Positions 10,486 through 18,532 of a stretch of 26,976 nt of DNA are shown piece by piece. The notes under the pieces are model-generated. The model saw only the letters and a program-made list of their open reading frames with translations, did not search any database and was not told the origin of the DNA. Positions within the stretch are counted from its first letter, which is position 1, and each line of letters opens with the position of its first letter. This DNA comes from Hemicentrotus pulcherrimus (taxonomy: Eukaryota; Echinodermata; Echinoidea; Camarodonta; Strongylocentrotidae): positions 182,731-209,706 of the forward strand of contig BEXV01000132.1 of NCBI GenBank assembly GCA_003118195.1. Reading direction: 5' to 3'. A program made the translations under genes and the position numbers.

Positions 10486-10704
10486 TCACCCGTATATCAC
10501 CTCATTCAAAATACTTAATTGCTTCCCAAAATACTCTCGATTCATCATTTCCCCTTCCAATGGTTGCAAATGACCGATAGTAACTATAGCTTTAACGCCT
10601 ACTAATGATGTACGTGTCTCCCATATTGCCAAGGTAATTAGGGTGCACCCTCTATTAGGTAGATTAAGAAAATGAGGGTCATTTACACACAATCCTTCAG
10701 ACAT
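10486..10704 (-). CDS. possible small ORF, 72 residues, unknown
   Basis: An ATG at 10704 opens a frame to a TGA at 10486-10488. The peptide starts MSEGLCVNDPHFLNLPNRGC, continues TLITLAIWETRTSLVGVKAI and ends FGKQLSILNEVIYG. Its mixed composition is more protein-like than most frames here, and it lies immediately beside the first copy of a diverged direct repeat (10705 onward). No signal peptide, domain or splice site is evident, and a frame of this length is expected by chance on a 27-kb window. It could equally be conserved non-coding DNA. Confidence 0.17.
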   Translation of the reverse strand: MSEGLCVNDPHFLNLPNRGCTLITLAIWETRTSLVGVKAIVTIGHLQPLEGEMMNREYFGKQLSILNEVIYG

Positions 10705-10850
10705 ACTCTAAATATAGACACCTTATTAACCTTTTCAAATTTAATTGGATTATTAATCTCACGAACAAACCTTAATTTCGGATGTACAATGCTGTTCTGG
10801 TTAAAATTTTACATGGTGAAATTTTTGTTTGAAGGTCCAGTCCTATAACT
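10705..10850. repeat. diverged direct repeat, copy A
   Basis: It begins ACTCTAAATATAG. The same succession of words appears 252-254 bases downstream: TGGATTATTA, then TTAATTTCGGATG, ACAATGCTG, TCTGG, ACATGG and TTTGAAGG. The constant spacing with few indels shows an old segmental duplication or two copies of one repeat. Confidence 0.7.
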
Positions 10851-10956
10851 GTACGCCTAATGATGTAAAATAATAAATACAAAATTATGTATAACATGCT
10901 GTAATTATAAAAGAAGATCCTCAGAAACTGAGAGTAATCAACATCTGATCCCTTGG

Positions 10957-11105
10957 ACTCTAAATATAGTCATCCTTTTTTAAACTCTGTTTAATCTGAC
11001 TGGATTATTATTCTTATAAACAATTTCAATTTTAGATGAACAACGCTGATCTGGCACCAATTTCACATGGTTATAATCTTATTTGAAAGGATCCATACCG
11101 TAATG
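10957..11105. repeat. diverged direct repeat, copy B
   Basis: It begins with the identical ACTCTAAATATAG, then TGGATTATTA, TTCAATTTTAGATG, ACAACGCTG, TCTGG, ACATGG and TTTGAAAGG, in the same order and spacing as copy A. It has no open reading frame. The roughly 105-bp spacer between the copies is AT-rich and not repeated. Confidence 0.7.
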
Positions 11106-13071
11106 CTGTATCTACGGTATTTTGTTTTTACTTCCCTTTTGTATGCAATGTAGGGCATAAGTCAGGATTACTCAAGGCTTATATTGTTTTACATTATGTT
11201 GCAAATCAAAGGCTAACTGCTCTCTGATATAAAACTGTAGATCTCAATTCATCCACACTGTTAGATGCAAAGCCACAAAAAAGGTCACCCTGTACAGGAT
11301 CTCTAAGTTAACCGCTGGTATCTCTTTGGTTGTACACATTGTGCCTGTTGAGAGCCAGACGGACGTTAACTCTATGCTTAAGTATAGCTGAACGCCCTTA
11401 TGGCCCTCAGATGACTGATTGATTAATTGGAAACTGTGAGTGAAAGTTGACCTGTGGAAGCCATGCTAGTCATTGTTTCCTTGATTCAACTTTGGGATAA
11501 TTATAGTACTTGGACAGAGTAATGAGGGAATAAGTGTGACCCTGTGCATTGCTTGGAAGTAGAGAACTTCTAAACAGTGATTTACTTGAAATTTCCCCGG
11601 GGAAATAATTGACTGAAGGTACAAAAATAAAGTAGGAAACAGTGGTGATGGAGATAGAACAAGTCATCAGATTATTTTTTACCTCTATCTGTTTATTTTC
11701 CTACTTCGATTCCTATTAAGATCCACACAAAATATATATAAGCCCTTCACGCATCAGAAACATGGGGGTGGGGTGGGGTGGGGGATGGGGGGGGGGTGGC
11801 AAACTTAAATTCTTAACATATGAAATGGGAAGAAAGAAATATGAAACAATTAAACTACTGGTCAAGATGATAACAATTTATTCATAACAGATGAAAAAAT
11901 ATCAAACTCTCAAAACTTTCTATTTCTTTCTATTAATTTGTGTTTAAAAATTGTTTTTGTGTGGGTAATGTTTTCCATTATAAAGTATATGTTAAAACAA
12001 CACAAAATTATGTCAAATCTTTATTACCATGTTTAATACAAAATCTTTAAAATCTTTGGTTGACTATTCTGCTGAAATATCCATCTGAAATATATGTAGG
12101 TCAAAAAAGTAGAAACTCAAAAGATAAATTGCAAGGTAAAATGAAATATTCTTAGTAGCAAAACATAAATCTAGAGACAGGATATATCTGCTTCTAAACA
12201 TTTCTAGGTCAAAAGACTACCATTTCTTGCCTGAGAAACATCTACTTCAAACGATGCAAAGATAGCACCAGGACAATTTTAATGATTGCTATGTTCCAAG
12301 GGAGATCTATAGAAGATTAGGACCTATTCCCATTGAGCACAATGGAGTGAGCTTACATGGTGGTGCACAACTACATAATCCAGGTTCATGTACCCTTATA
12401 GAAAAGCAAACAGCTAAAAGATTACAGATCACATGGCAATGTGGCAATGTGAATCTGTCTTTGGTAAAATGTCAAGTTGCCTCTTACTGCCATGTTTTTC
12501 TTGAGGGTGCATACAGGTCTGCTACACAAGAGGAAAGAGGAATCAATGATCTCTAATGTTACCAAGGATATCTAGACTAATCCGGAGTCATGCCTGTCAT
12601 GGGATAGTCATTAGGAGATGGTAGCATTAAGGAGCATCTTCATCAAAAGGGTTCTTTTTTAGAGATATTTAAATTAAGTCTTAAAAAGCAGTGTTTGTCT
12701 CAAAAGCAGATTGACAGGTGCAATGAGTATAGTTATTTGATTCGGTTAAGAAATATGGTTTATTTTCACAGTAATTTTTTGTTTTTAAATAGTTTTGAAT
12801 TAAAACAATCTAAGTCATTTGGTTGAGATTGGTATCAGCCTCAACTATGCAAGTTTTTTTTCTTCAAATTGTACACATTTTATCATTACAGACACACACA
12901 AAAATACATCCAAAGAGTCTACTCTCATATGCTGAGAAACAAAGGAAATATTCTTTAAATCAACCACTTCTAAGGTTCTTGAATGCCCATAAATCTCTGT
13001 CACTATAAATAACACAAAATGGTAACGTATCTATCACTATGGTAATGTTTTCCTTTTATGTTTTCAATCAG
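11106..13071. other. AT-rich stretch without a supported gene
   Basis: Apart from the G-rich tract at 11764 there is little structure. Frames at 11470-11667 (minus), 12347-12556 (plus) and 12823-13008 (plus) have no splice context and no recognisable protein. A somewhat more balanced-composition patch at 11280-11440 could be a conserved element but shows no frame. Confidence 0.55.
11764..11799 (+). repeat. G-rich tract, strong G-quadruplex candidate
   Basis: The run reads G5-T-G4-T-G4-T-G5-AT-G10-T-GG. It has five G tracts of at least four separated by one- or two-base loops, which is the densest quadruplex-type sequence in the window. The G10 segment may be mis-sized in the assembly. Confidence 0.85.
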
Positions 13072-13173
13072 CCTCTTGAGATTCGAGAAGATATGATGGA
13101 TCTGCCATCTGGAACATATTCATCATTTTTAAACATTCATTTGTTATTTGCTGTTTCCAAACTCATCTATTAA
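13072..13173 (+). CDS. possible terminal coding exon, 33 codons
   Basis: A good acceptor (TCCTTTTATGTTTTCAATCAG ending at 13071, a long pyrimidine tract followed by CAG) precedes a frame starting PLEIREDMMDLPSGTYSSFL, continuing NIHLLFAVSKLIY, and ending in a TAA at 13171-13173. The first half is purine-first and charged, and the second half is hydrophobic. No internal donor is obvious, so it would be a last exon. Nothing upstream that would join to it was found. Short frames of this kind also arise by chance, and the family is unknown. Confidence 0.25.
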   Translation, partial: PLEIREDMMDLPSGTYSSFLNIHLLFAVSKLIY

Positions 13174-13708
13174 ACCCATAACGAGGCATTTGAAGATAGC
13201 AAATATTTTTGTTTGCTACTACAAATCTTCATCTATCAGGATAGAATGATACAATTCTTTTTAATCAAATACTTTAAAGGTATCTATTTTTTTAAATTGC
13301 TCTCAAAGAAGATAAGAATCGAAGAGTAAAACATTCACTGGGATTGGGATGATCTCACAAATGCTCCAGCGATATTTCTCCAGCCATATTTCATTACAGA
13401 TGTGGGGTTTGTTTTAGAGTTAAAGTTGAGATTAAGTTTTAGGAAGGGGCAATGTTTTGATTAAAGGTATTACAAAGTTTTGGTACATTTTGTAAATTGG
13501 CTGGATAGGGATTCTTTACAATTTTGATAATCTGGATGCCCCTATGGATGTATTATAAGCACTAAAAAATTTAGCCCCTAAAACCCTTCTGCTTTTGAGA
13601 AAATTTGATTATACAAATTTACCGGTGCTCCCAGTAAATTTTGATAAATTTCAAATAGCGCCTACGACCACACAAGGGAAGCTGCGACCATGAAAGTCTC
13701 TGAATATG

Positions 13709-13728
13709 TAGTTGTAGTAGTAGTAGTA

Positions 13729-13759
<31 letters not shown>
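13709..13759. repeat. (TAG)n trinucleotide microsatellite
   Basis: About 16 TAG/GTA units run with a TTG and an AGA interruption. On the minus strand the same bases read as poly-Tyr, which explains a spurious frame there. Confidence 0.95.
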
Positions 13760-13844
13760 ACTTTATTGGATAACTTGTTTATCACAGGGCTAATCTGCCA
13801 CAAGGTACAAGGTTGTGGTATATATATTCCAAACGGTAATAGCA

Positions 13845-13955
13845 AATCTCTCTCTCTCTTCTTCATCCCTTTCTCCGTCTGCTCTCTTTCTCACCACTCT
13901 CTCCTCTGTTCTCATCTCTCCCCTCTTTCCCTGCTCTTTCTCCATTCTTCCCATT
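13845..13955. repeat. pyrimidine-rich degenerate CT tract
   Basis: About 110 bases are almost wholly C and T (CTCTCTCTCTTCTTCATCCC and similar). Two overlapping Ser/Leu frames come only from this composition. Confidence 0.8.
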
Positions 13956-14039
13956 AGTTCTGACTACCAACATGTACATCTATTGATTCTAGATACCTGT
14001 AGGGTATAAGGGCTTCTATTCCCAATATGATTGTCATTC

Positions 14040-14600
14040 CAAATTCATGTCCTGCATCACCCATCTATCAAAACCAAATTAATTATGTAAATCCTGAGCA
14101 CTGGGCAAATTAATTACAAATTTCCATCAGTATTCTGGGGTATGTCTGTCCTGCTTCATCCCTCAGGAAAAGAGTGACCCAAATTACATTTCTACGAATC
14201 ACAACATGCATATTGGTGGTACCTTATCTAACTAAATGAATATTGAAACTACTGTGTAGACTACTGTACTGATGGTTTTTATACTTTTCCATACAAGTGT
14301 AATTAGACAATACTGTACACATGATTCTCAACAACAACAACAGTAAAATAAAAAAACAAACCAATTTGTTTTTATTTTCCTTCCATATAAATGAATAACA
14401 GAATCATAGAGACTTTCCAGGAATCAACCCAAGGTCATTTCAACAGCCTTAATTGTGCATCACCTATTGGAATGAGCAAACATGACCATGATATATTATT
14501 ACATAATCGACACAGGATTTATTCGGCCAATATAATGCAGTAGGCAATTAAATTGCCCTTAATTAAGGTTGCTTTCATGAAAGTCTTCATGATCCTTTTT
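14040..14600. promoter_or_regulatory. candidate homeodomain/POU-rich regulatory element
   Basis: CAAATTAATTA occurs twice (14075-14085 and 14106-14116), exactly 31 bases apart or about three helical turns, and the first copy runs into ATGTAAAT, an octamer-like POU word. At 14543-14568 two TAAT-type palindromes share one base: GGCAATT-A-AATTGCC (14543-14557) and CCTTAATTAAGG (14557-14568). TAAT cores are the standard homeodomain recognition sequence. The interval has no open frame and lies just upstream of the candidate promoter at 14.9 kb. Enhancer function is inferred, and AT-rich DNA makes TAAT words common. Confidence 0.3.
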
Positions 14601-14859
14601 AATGTAATTTGGTATTGCATTTCTACCAAGTGTACATGTAGGTATCGACAAGTGGTTTTCTTTTTACTGTACTTTCCTCATTGTGTAATTAGGATGACTA
14701 CACTGTATATGTTTTCAAAATTAGAGAGTTGATTAGCACATATTGTCTGAAGACCGAGGATGCAGTACTATGTGAGACTGAAAGTAATAATTAGATCGTC
14801 TCTATGTTTGAAATAGGTCAAACGCATGATTTAAGGAAAAGAAACATGAATTCCTTTGA

Positions 14860-14936
14860 CCAATCAACATCTGGGTCAGTTAGTTTTGCAGTGACTGGAG
14901 GCTATATTGAAGAAATTGGGTATAAATTGGTCTTGA
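14860..14936 (+). promoter_or_regulatory. candidate core promoter, CCAAT and TATA boxes
   Basis: CCAAT at 14860-14864 and TATAAA at 14931-14936 lie about 70 bases apart, a usual spacing, and would place initiation near 14960-14966. A small coding-like ATG exon begins about 190 bases downstream. In AT-rich DNA such pairs are not rare, so support rests mainly on the exons that follow. Several ATGs precede the one at 15156. Confidence 0.25.
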
Positions 14937-15155
14937 CCTGGTGGATGAGCAGAGTGCAATGCTGGAAATGAAACGAGGTGAAATAATAGTCACTAACTTT
15001 ACTCCCTTAGGCAATTGTTTAGGCCCCCTGAACAGTAATTGAATGCAAGTAAAAAGTGATATGATTGTTGCTATATTACGTCCACATGTGTATGTACAGG
15101 TGAAACATATAAACTAAGATATATACTATAATAGATAGCATGATTCATCTCTTTG

Positions 15156-15257
15156 ATGCCTGAGGATGAAACCATGCAGTATCAACATTCTGAGGATGAA
15201 ACCATGCAGTATCAACATTTAAACAAAATGTGCAATAACCAAGGAATCAGGAATAGA
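15156..15257 (+). CDS. possible first coding exon of a small gene, with in-frame 10-residue tandem duplication
   Basis: An ATG at 15156 starts MPEDETMQYQH, then SEDETMQYQHLNK, then MCNNQGIRNR. The decapeptide EDETMQYQHS/L is present twice because a 30-base unit is duplicated; 30 is a multiple of three, so the frame is kept. Purine-first codons dominate. If unspliced, the frame runs to a TGA at 15318-15320 (54 residues). A donor-like AGA|GTGAAT at 15258 would end the exon in phase 0, matching the exon at 15709, which opens on a whole codon. The proposed promoter lies upstream. The donor is only moderate, and translation is unproven. It is too short to assign to a family. Confidence 0.28.
15161..15220. 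repeat. 30-bp tandem duplication, two units
   Basis: The units at 15161-15190 and 15191-15220 differ only at their last base (C versus T). Such high identity in a window where other repeats are eroded means a recent duplication or assembly duplication. Confidence 0.95.
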
Positions 15258-15441
15258 GTGAATGGATTGGGGAGGGAATTGTCCAGTTTACATTTAATCA
15301 AATTCACACAAGTTCATTGAATATCAAGTATTACAGGGAAAAAATGCTAGTTGCTATAAGACAGTTTTACATTTTAATATTTGAAGCTAATATATACCCA
15401 AGAAGTTATTGATTACAAAGCTATATATATCATCACTTCGT

Positions 15442-15501
15442 AGCCAGAAGGGCATTGATTCTGTGTTGAAGTATGTGAGTTCACAGTACACCCTTCTGGC
15501 T
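15442..15501. repeat. 11-bp perfect inverted repeat
   Basis: AGCCAGAAGGG (15442-15452) and CCCTTCTGGCT (15491-15501) are perfect complements around a 38-base loop. A coding-like frame passes through (QKGIDSVLKYVSSQYTLLAR), but possible donors inside it (GTATGT and GTGAGT near 15470) and weak acceptors make any exon ambiguous. Confidence 0.6.
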
Positions 15502-15708
15502 CGAGCAGATGATATTTACCATAACATTAAAAAAAGTCATTTTATTTTGCTTTCCTTGTCTGAAAAGGAGCTACCTATCTTCTCTAACCCTTCACAACCC
15601 ATGAGACACCAATGACACATACAAAATAACAAGGGACATGGCTAATGGAATACTTTCCCCCTTCTTTCGTTCCGCTTCTCAAATAACGTCCTTTCTGGTT
15701 GCTTGCAG

Positions 15709-15817
15709 CCTGGAAATTACGTAAAAATGACTGATGACTCCCATTACAAATTCAAATTGCTGCGAGCATTTGGACTGACACCAAACATTCATGTCACACC
15801 GAAGAGCAAAAAGTGGA
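15709..15817 (+). CDS. probable internal coding exon of an unrecognised gene
   Basis: The exon is framed by a good acceptor (CTTTCTGGTTGCTTGCAG ending at 15708, with a pyrimidine-rich run before it) and a good donor (GGA|GTAAGA at 15818). Its 109 bases read PGNYVKMTDDSHYKF, then KLLRAFGLTPNIHV, then TPKSKKW, plus one base, so it ends in phase 1. Codon content is balanced and less AT-rich than the flanks. The peptide is charged, basic at its end, and carries no signal or membrane segment. It is phase-compatible with the ATG exon at 15156-15257. It does not join in frame directly to the exon at 16670, so an intervening exon, perhaps inside the N gap at 15956-16187, would be needed. I do not recognise the family; chance splice sites remain possible. 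Confidence 0.45.
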
Positions 15818-15955
15818 GTAAGAATAGTTTGCCAAAGCAATTGACATTTCAAATGCGATTAAGGAAGCAGCATATTCACTGGTGAATAGGTCATAATGAG
15901 GCTTTTTGGACAGCAATTTATCTGTCTCGATTCTGTTTGGTTTTCCGGGGGGGGG

Positions 15956-16187
15956 NNNNNNNNNNNNNNNNNNNNNNNNNNNNNNNNNNNNNNNNNNNNN
16001 NNNNNNNNNNNNNNNNNNNNNNNNNNNNNNNNNNNNNNNNNNNNNNNNNNNNNNNNNNNNNNNNNNNNNNNNNNNNNNNNNNNNNNNNNNNNNNNNNNNN
16101 NNNNNNNNNNNNNNNNNNNNNNNNNNNNNNNNNNNNNNNNNNNNNNNNNNNNNNNNNNNNNNNNNNNNNNNNNNNNNNNNNNNNNNN
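15956..16187. other. assembly gap (232 N) with poly-G at its left edge
   Basis: The run of N begins directly after nine G (15947-15955). Open frames crossing it are artefacts of the Ns. The sequence to the right (LVKLSDVKLAIVSLLHNN in one frame) could be the end of something hidden in the gap, but this cannot be judged. Confidence 0.98.
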
Positions 16188-16642
16188 TGTTGGTTAAGTT
16201 ATCAGATGTCAAACTTGCAATAGTATCATTGCTGCACAATAATAATGAAAAGGGACTTTCGCTAACATTTTTTCTAGCAAATAAGGACTAGTTTAGGGGT
16301 TATTTTAACAGAGCATTCTGCAATCAGAATGTGTGTCTAATATCACACAACTGATAACAAAAAGAAAAAACCTACCCCTCACATCCAAACTCCTAACCTG
16401 CACCTCTTGAACCTGCATGCGTAGGTAGAGATATACCTGTATGTTTTTCTATGCCATAGAGCAAAAACAAATTATAGTATTACATCCATATCAGGTCAAT
16501 TTCAATATATATACATTACACACGGGGTATGACAAACTCCCTCCCACTGCGTTCCATTCAAAATTGTCCCTTTCTATATGCCCCAAGGTACAAAATATAG
16601 TTATGAATCACTGGCACCAGAAATAGACATCCGTCTGGAGCC

Positions 16643-16840
16643 ATGGAGGCAGGTCCTTTTTTTTCCCAGGACGTGATCACGGATTACCGAACCATACAGC
16701 AGAATAACGAAGATATAATTAGTGGAAGTAATGTCCTTCCTCTTCAGCCTCATCTCAAAAGAGATGTACCATGGATGAAAAAGGAGTTTAAAGCTTTTCA
16801 AGTTTACTTACAAGCATACATTGTACGCATGCTTTCTTAG
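16643..16840 (+). CDS. possible coding exon, ATG-start or terminal, unknown product
   Basis: There are two possible readings of one frame. First, ATG at 16643 sits in a strong Kozak context (GAGCCATGGAGG) and gives 65 residues: MEAGPFFSQDVITDYRTI, then QQNNEDIISGSNVL, then PLQPHLKRDVPWMKKEF, then KAFQVYLQAYIVRMLS, with TAG at 16838-16840. Second, CCTTTTTTTTCCCAG ending at 16669 is an excellent acceptor, so the exon may start at Asp (16670) and be the last exon of a gene beginning upstream. Composition is mixed and protein-like with well-spaced charged residues, less AT-rich than the flanks. The only internal donors are weak (CAA|GTTTAC). An AATAAA with GT-rich DNA behind it lies at 17549-17554. 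The opposite strand is also open (16601-16801) but looks less like protein. Confidence 0.4.
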   Translation: MEAGPFFSQDVITDYRTIQQNNEDIISGSNVLPLQPHLKRDVPWMKKEFKAFQVYLQAYIVRMLS

Positions 16841-17241
16841 CAGTCAGGTGAAACAAACATACAAATATGAGGTGAATAAGCAAAAAATTATGCATGATAT
16901 ATTTGCTATTTCTTGGAGAGCCTCCAAGAGATATATTGTAAGCTTTCGTTACAATTTACATGTATGTACATGCATGCAATGTGTTATCTTCATTAATCTA
17001 TAGGGTAATAACTAATACAGTCATCAACACTGACAGATTTTCATTTTTCAACACCAAGACAAAAATACTTGCATGGATCATTTTCACCCAAATGAGTGTG
17101 AAGGATAAATATAAAGAGGAAAAACAGCAGATTCATGGCAAATTTCATCACTTTCTAAAGGTCTTTGCCTAGAGGGACTGAAATATCTATTTTGTGTGGC
17201 GACAGGAAAATACCCTATATAGGATGTTCTTGTTATTCATA
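16841..17241. other. AT-rich non-coding stretch
   Basis: This would be 3' UTR or intron if the neighbouring frame is a terminal exon. Frames at 16821-17003 and 16960-17172 lack splice signals. No repeat is evident before the hairpin. Confidence 0.5.
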
Positions 17242-17346
17242 AATTCGTCGCTGTTTTCACGAAGTGACGGTAGTGAAAAAAAATTGCATTCACTTTGCAT
17301 TACGATTTTCCTCACTACCGTCACTTCGTGAAAACAAGGACGAATT
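17242..17346. repeat. 105-bp near-perfect hairpin element
   Basis: The arms 17242-17276 and 17312-17346 are each 35 bases and pair at 33 of 35 positions, with the inner 24 (17253-17276 and 17312-17335) perfect. The loop is 35 bases and contains GCATT twice. The arm core contains CACGAAGTGACGGTAGTGA. A transcript from either strand would fold into a long stem resembling a microRNA-type precursor or foldback MITE. No flanking target-site duplication is clear, and no conserved miRNA seed was recognised. Confidence 0.9.
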
Positions 17347-18063
17347 GATGCATTTCAGATTTCCCTGATATCCCTGATTTTACCTCTTGCAGATGTTGAT
17401 ATCTTAAAGAAGTGATTAATTCAGCCACTAAATTACTTGGTAAAAAGGTGAATCGTATTCCTCTTTAAGTTTTGAAATGCGACTTTGACATTCATATCAT
17501 TTGCTTCATGTGAATCTGAAATATATATAAACCCAAAGAAATGTCACAATAAATCTGTCAGTCTCTGTATCTTAATTTCTTGGTAATCTTGAGTTTTCAC
17601 GGCCTCTCTCTTTACCTCCCTTTTAAATATATTTCAAATGAGCATATAATTTGTACAATTTCATAACTCCATAAAATAAACTACATTAGACATGTCAAGG
17701 TGTTTGTAAATAAATTACACACACGATTACAACCTCAAAAGGCTATGCAAGGATATCCTAAGTGAAATGATGAAAAGGTTACATGGACGATACAAGGACG
17801 ATACAATATGCTGGATCGATGTTCATTCAACATTTAGCCCTAACACCTAGAGGCAAGAGGGTCGACAGAGCATACTGCCCTCAGAGCAAAAACGCACTAT
17901 CTTTCTGTTTAATGACTTCAGAATTTCCATACTATATTACTTCAGGCTGGTTAAAGCTTCAGGGTGTCAAGCTAATAGCTCATGCTCTTCAAAGATGTAA
18001 TATCGTCCTCTTGCAAAGGGGGTTCATTCCTATGCAGTTGTTCTGCCTCTTTCTTTCCTTCTT

Positions 18064-18103
<40 letters not shown>

Positions 18104-18219
18104 TAATTCTCCTACAAAGTAGCTTTGTACGGTGTAAATAAAATGTAAAGCAAATTTAAAGTGAGTGGAGGATGAATGACTACAAAACATAAGTAAAGCT
18201 ATTAGTTCCATCTACACCT
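17347..18219. other. AT-rich non-coding stretch with (CT)n at 18070-18102
   Basis: A plus-strand frame at 17783-18106 ends in Ser/Leu repeats read from the CT microsatellite and is not supported as a gene. An AATAAA occurs at 17549-17554. The (CT)n run of about 16 units is preceded by CTTTC-type pyrimidine repeats from about 18045. Confidence 0.6.
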
Positions 18220-18532
18220 GGGGGGTGTTTCACAAAGATTCTAAGTCGAACTTAACTCTAAGTTGGACTTAAATATTATAGAGAGCCATTAGTAGCCCTT
18301 TAATGAAATATATTCAAATGCAAAACTGCAAGTATTTTAGACTTTTCATAAATTCTACATCAAGAACATGAAATCTCCCATGATAATAGAAAATATGAAT
18401 GATTTGAATCAACATTTTATGCCTTTAAAAAAACTTTTACAAAATATTTTCAAGGATGCTAACGGCTCTCCATAATTTTTAAGTCTAAACTTAGAGATAA
18501 GTTCAACTTAGGATCTTTGTGAAACACCCCCC
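18220..18532. mobile_element. 313-bp MITE with about 69-bp terminal inverted repeats
   Basis: The left terminus (18220-18287) begins GGGGGGTGTTTCACAAAGAT and ends GAGAGCC. The right terminus (18464-18532) is its reverse complement with about six substitutions and one indel. Each terminus contains two CTAAGTYNRACTTA-type sub-palindromes. The middle, about 175 bases, is AT-rich with no open frame, so the element cannot encode a transposase and would depend on one elsewhere. Flanks read CACCT on the left and TGTAA on the right; no target-site duplication is clear. The symmetry and size fit a non-autonomous DNA transposon. Confidence 0.88.

Noticed and set aside
13651..13866. Poly-Tyr minus-strand frame
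   Set aside because: Read from the (TAG)n microsatellite.
15859..16291. Several open frames running through the gap
   Set aside because: Ns cannot encode stops, so these frames are artefacts.
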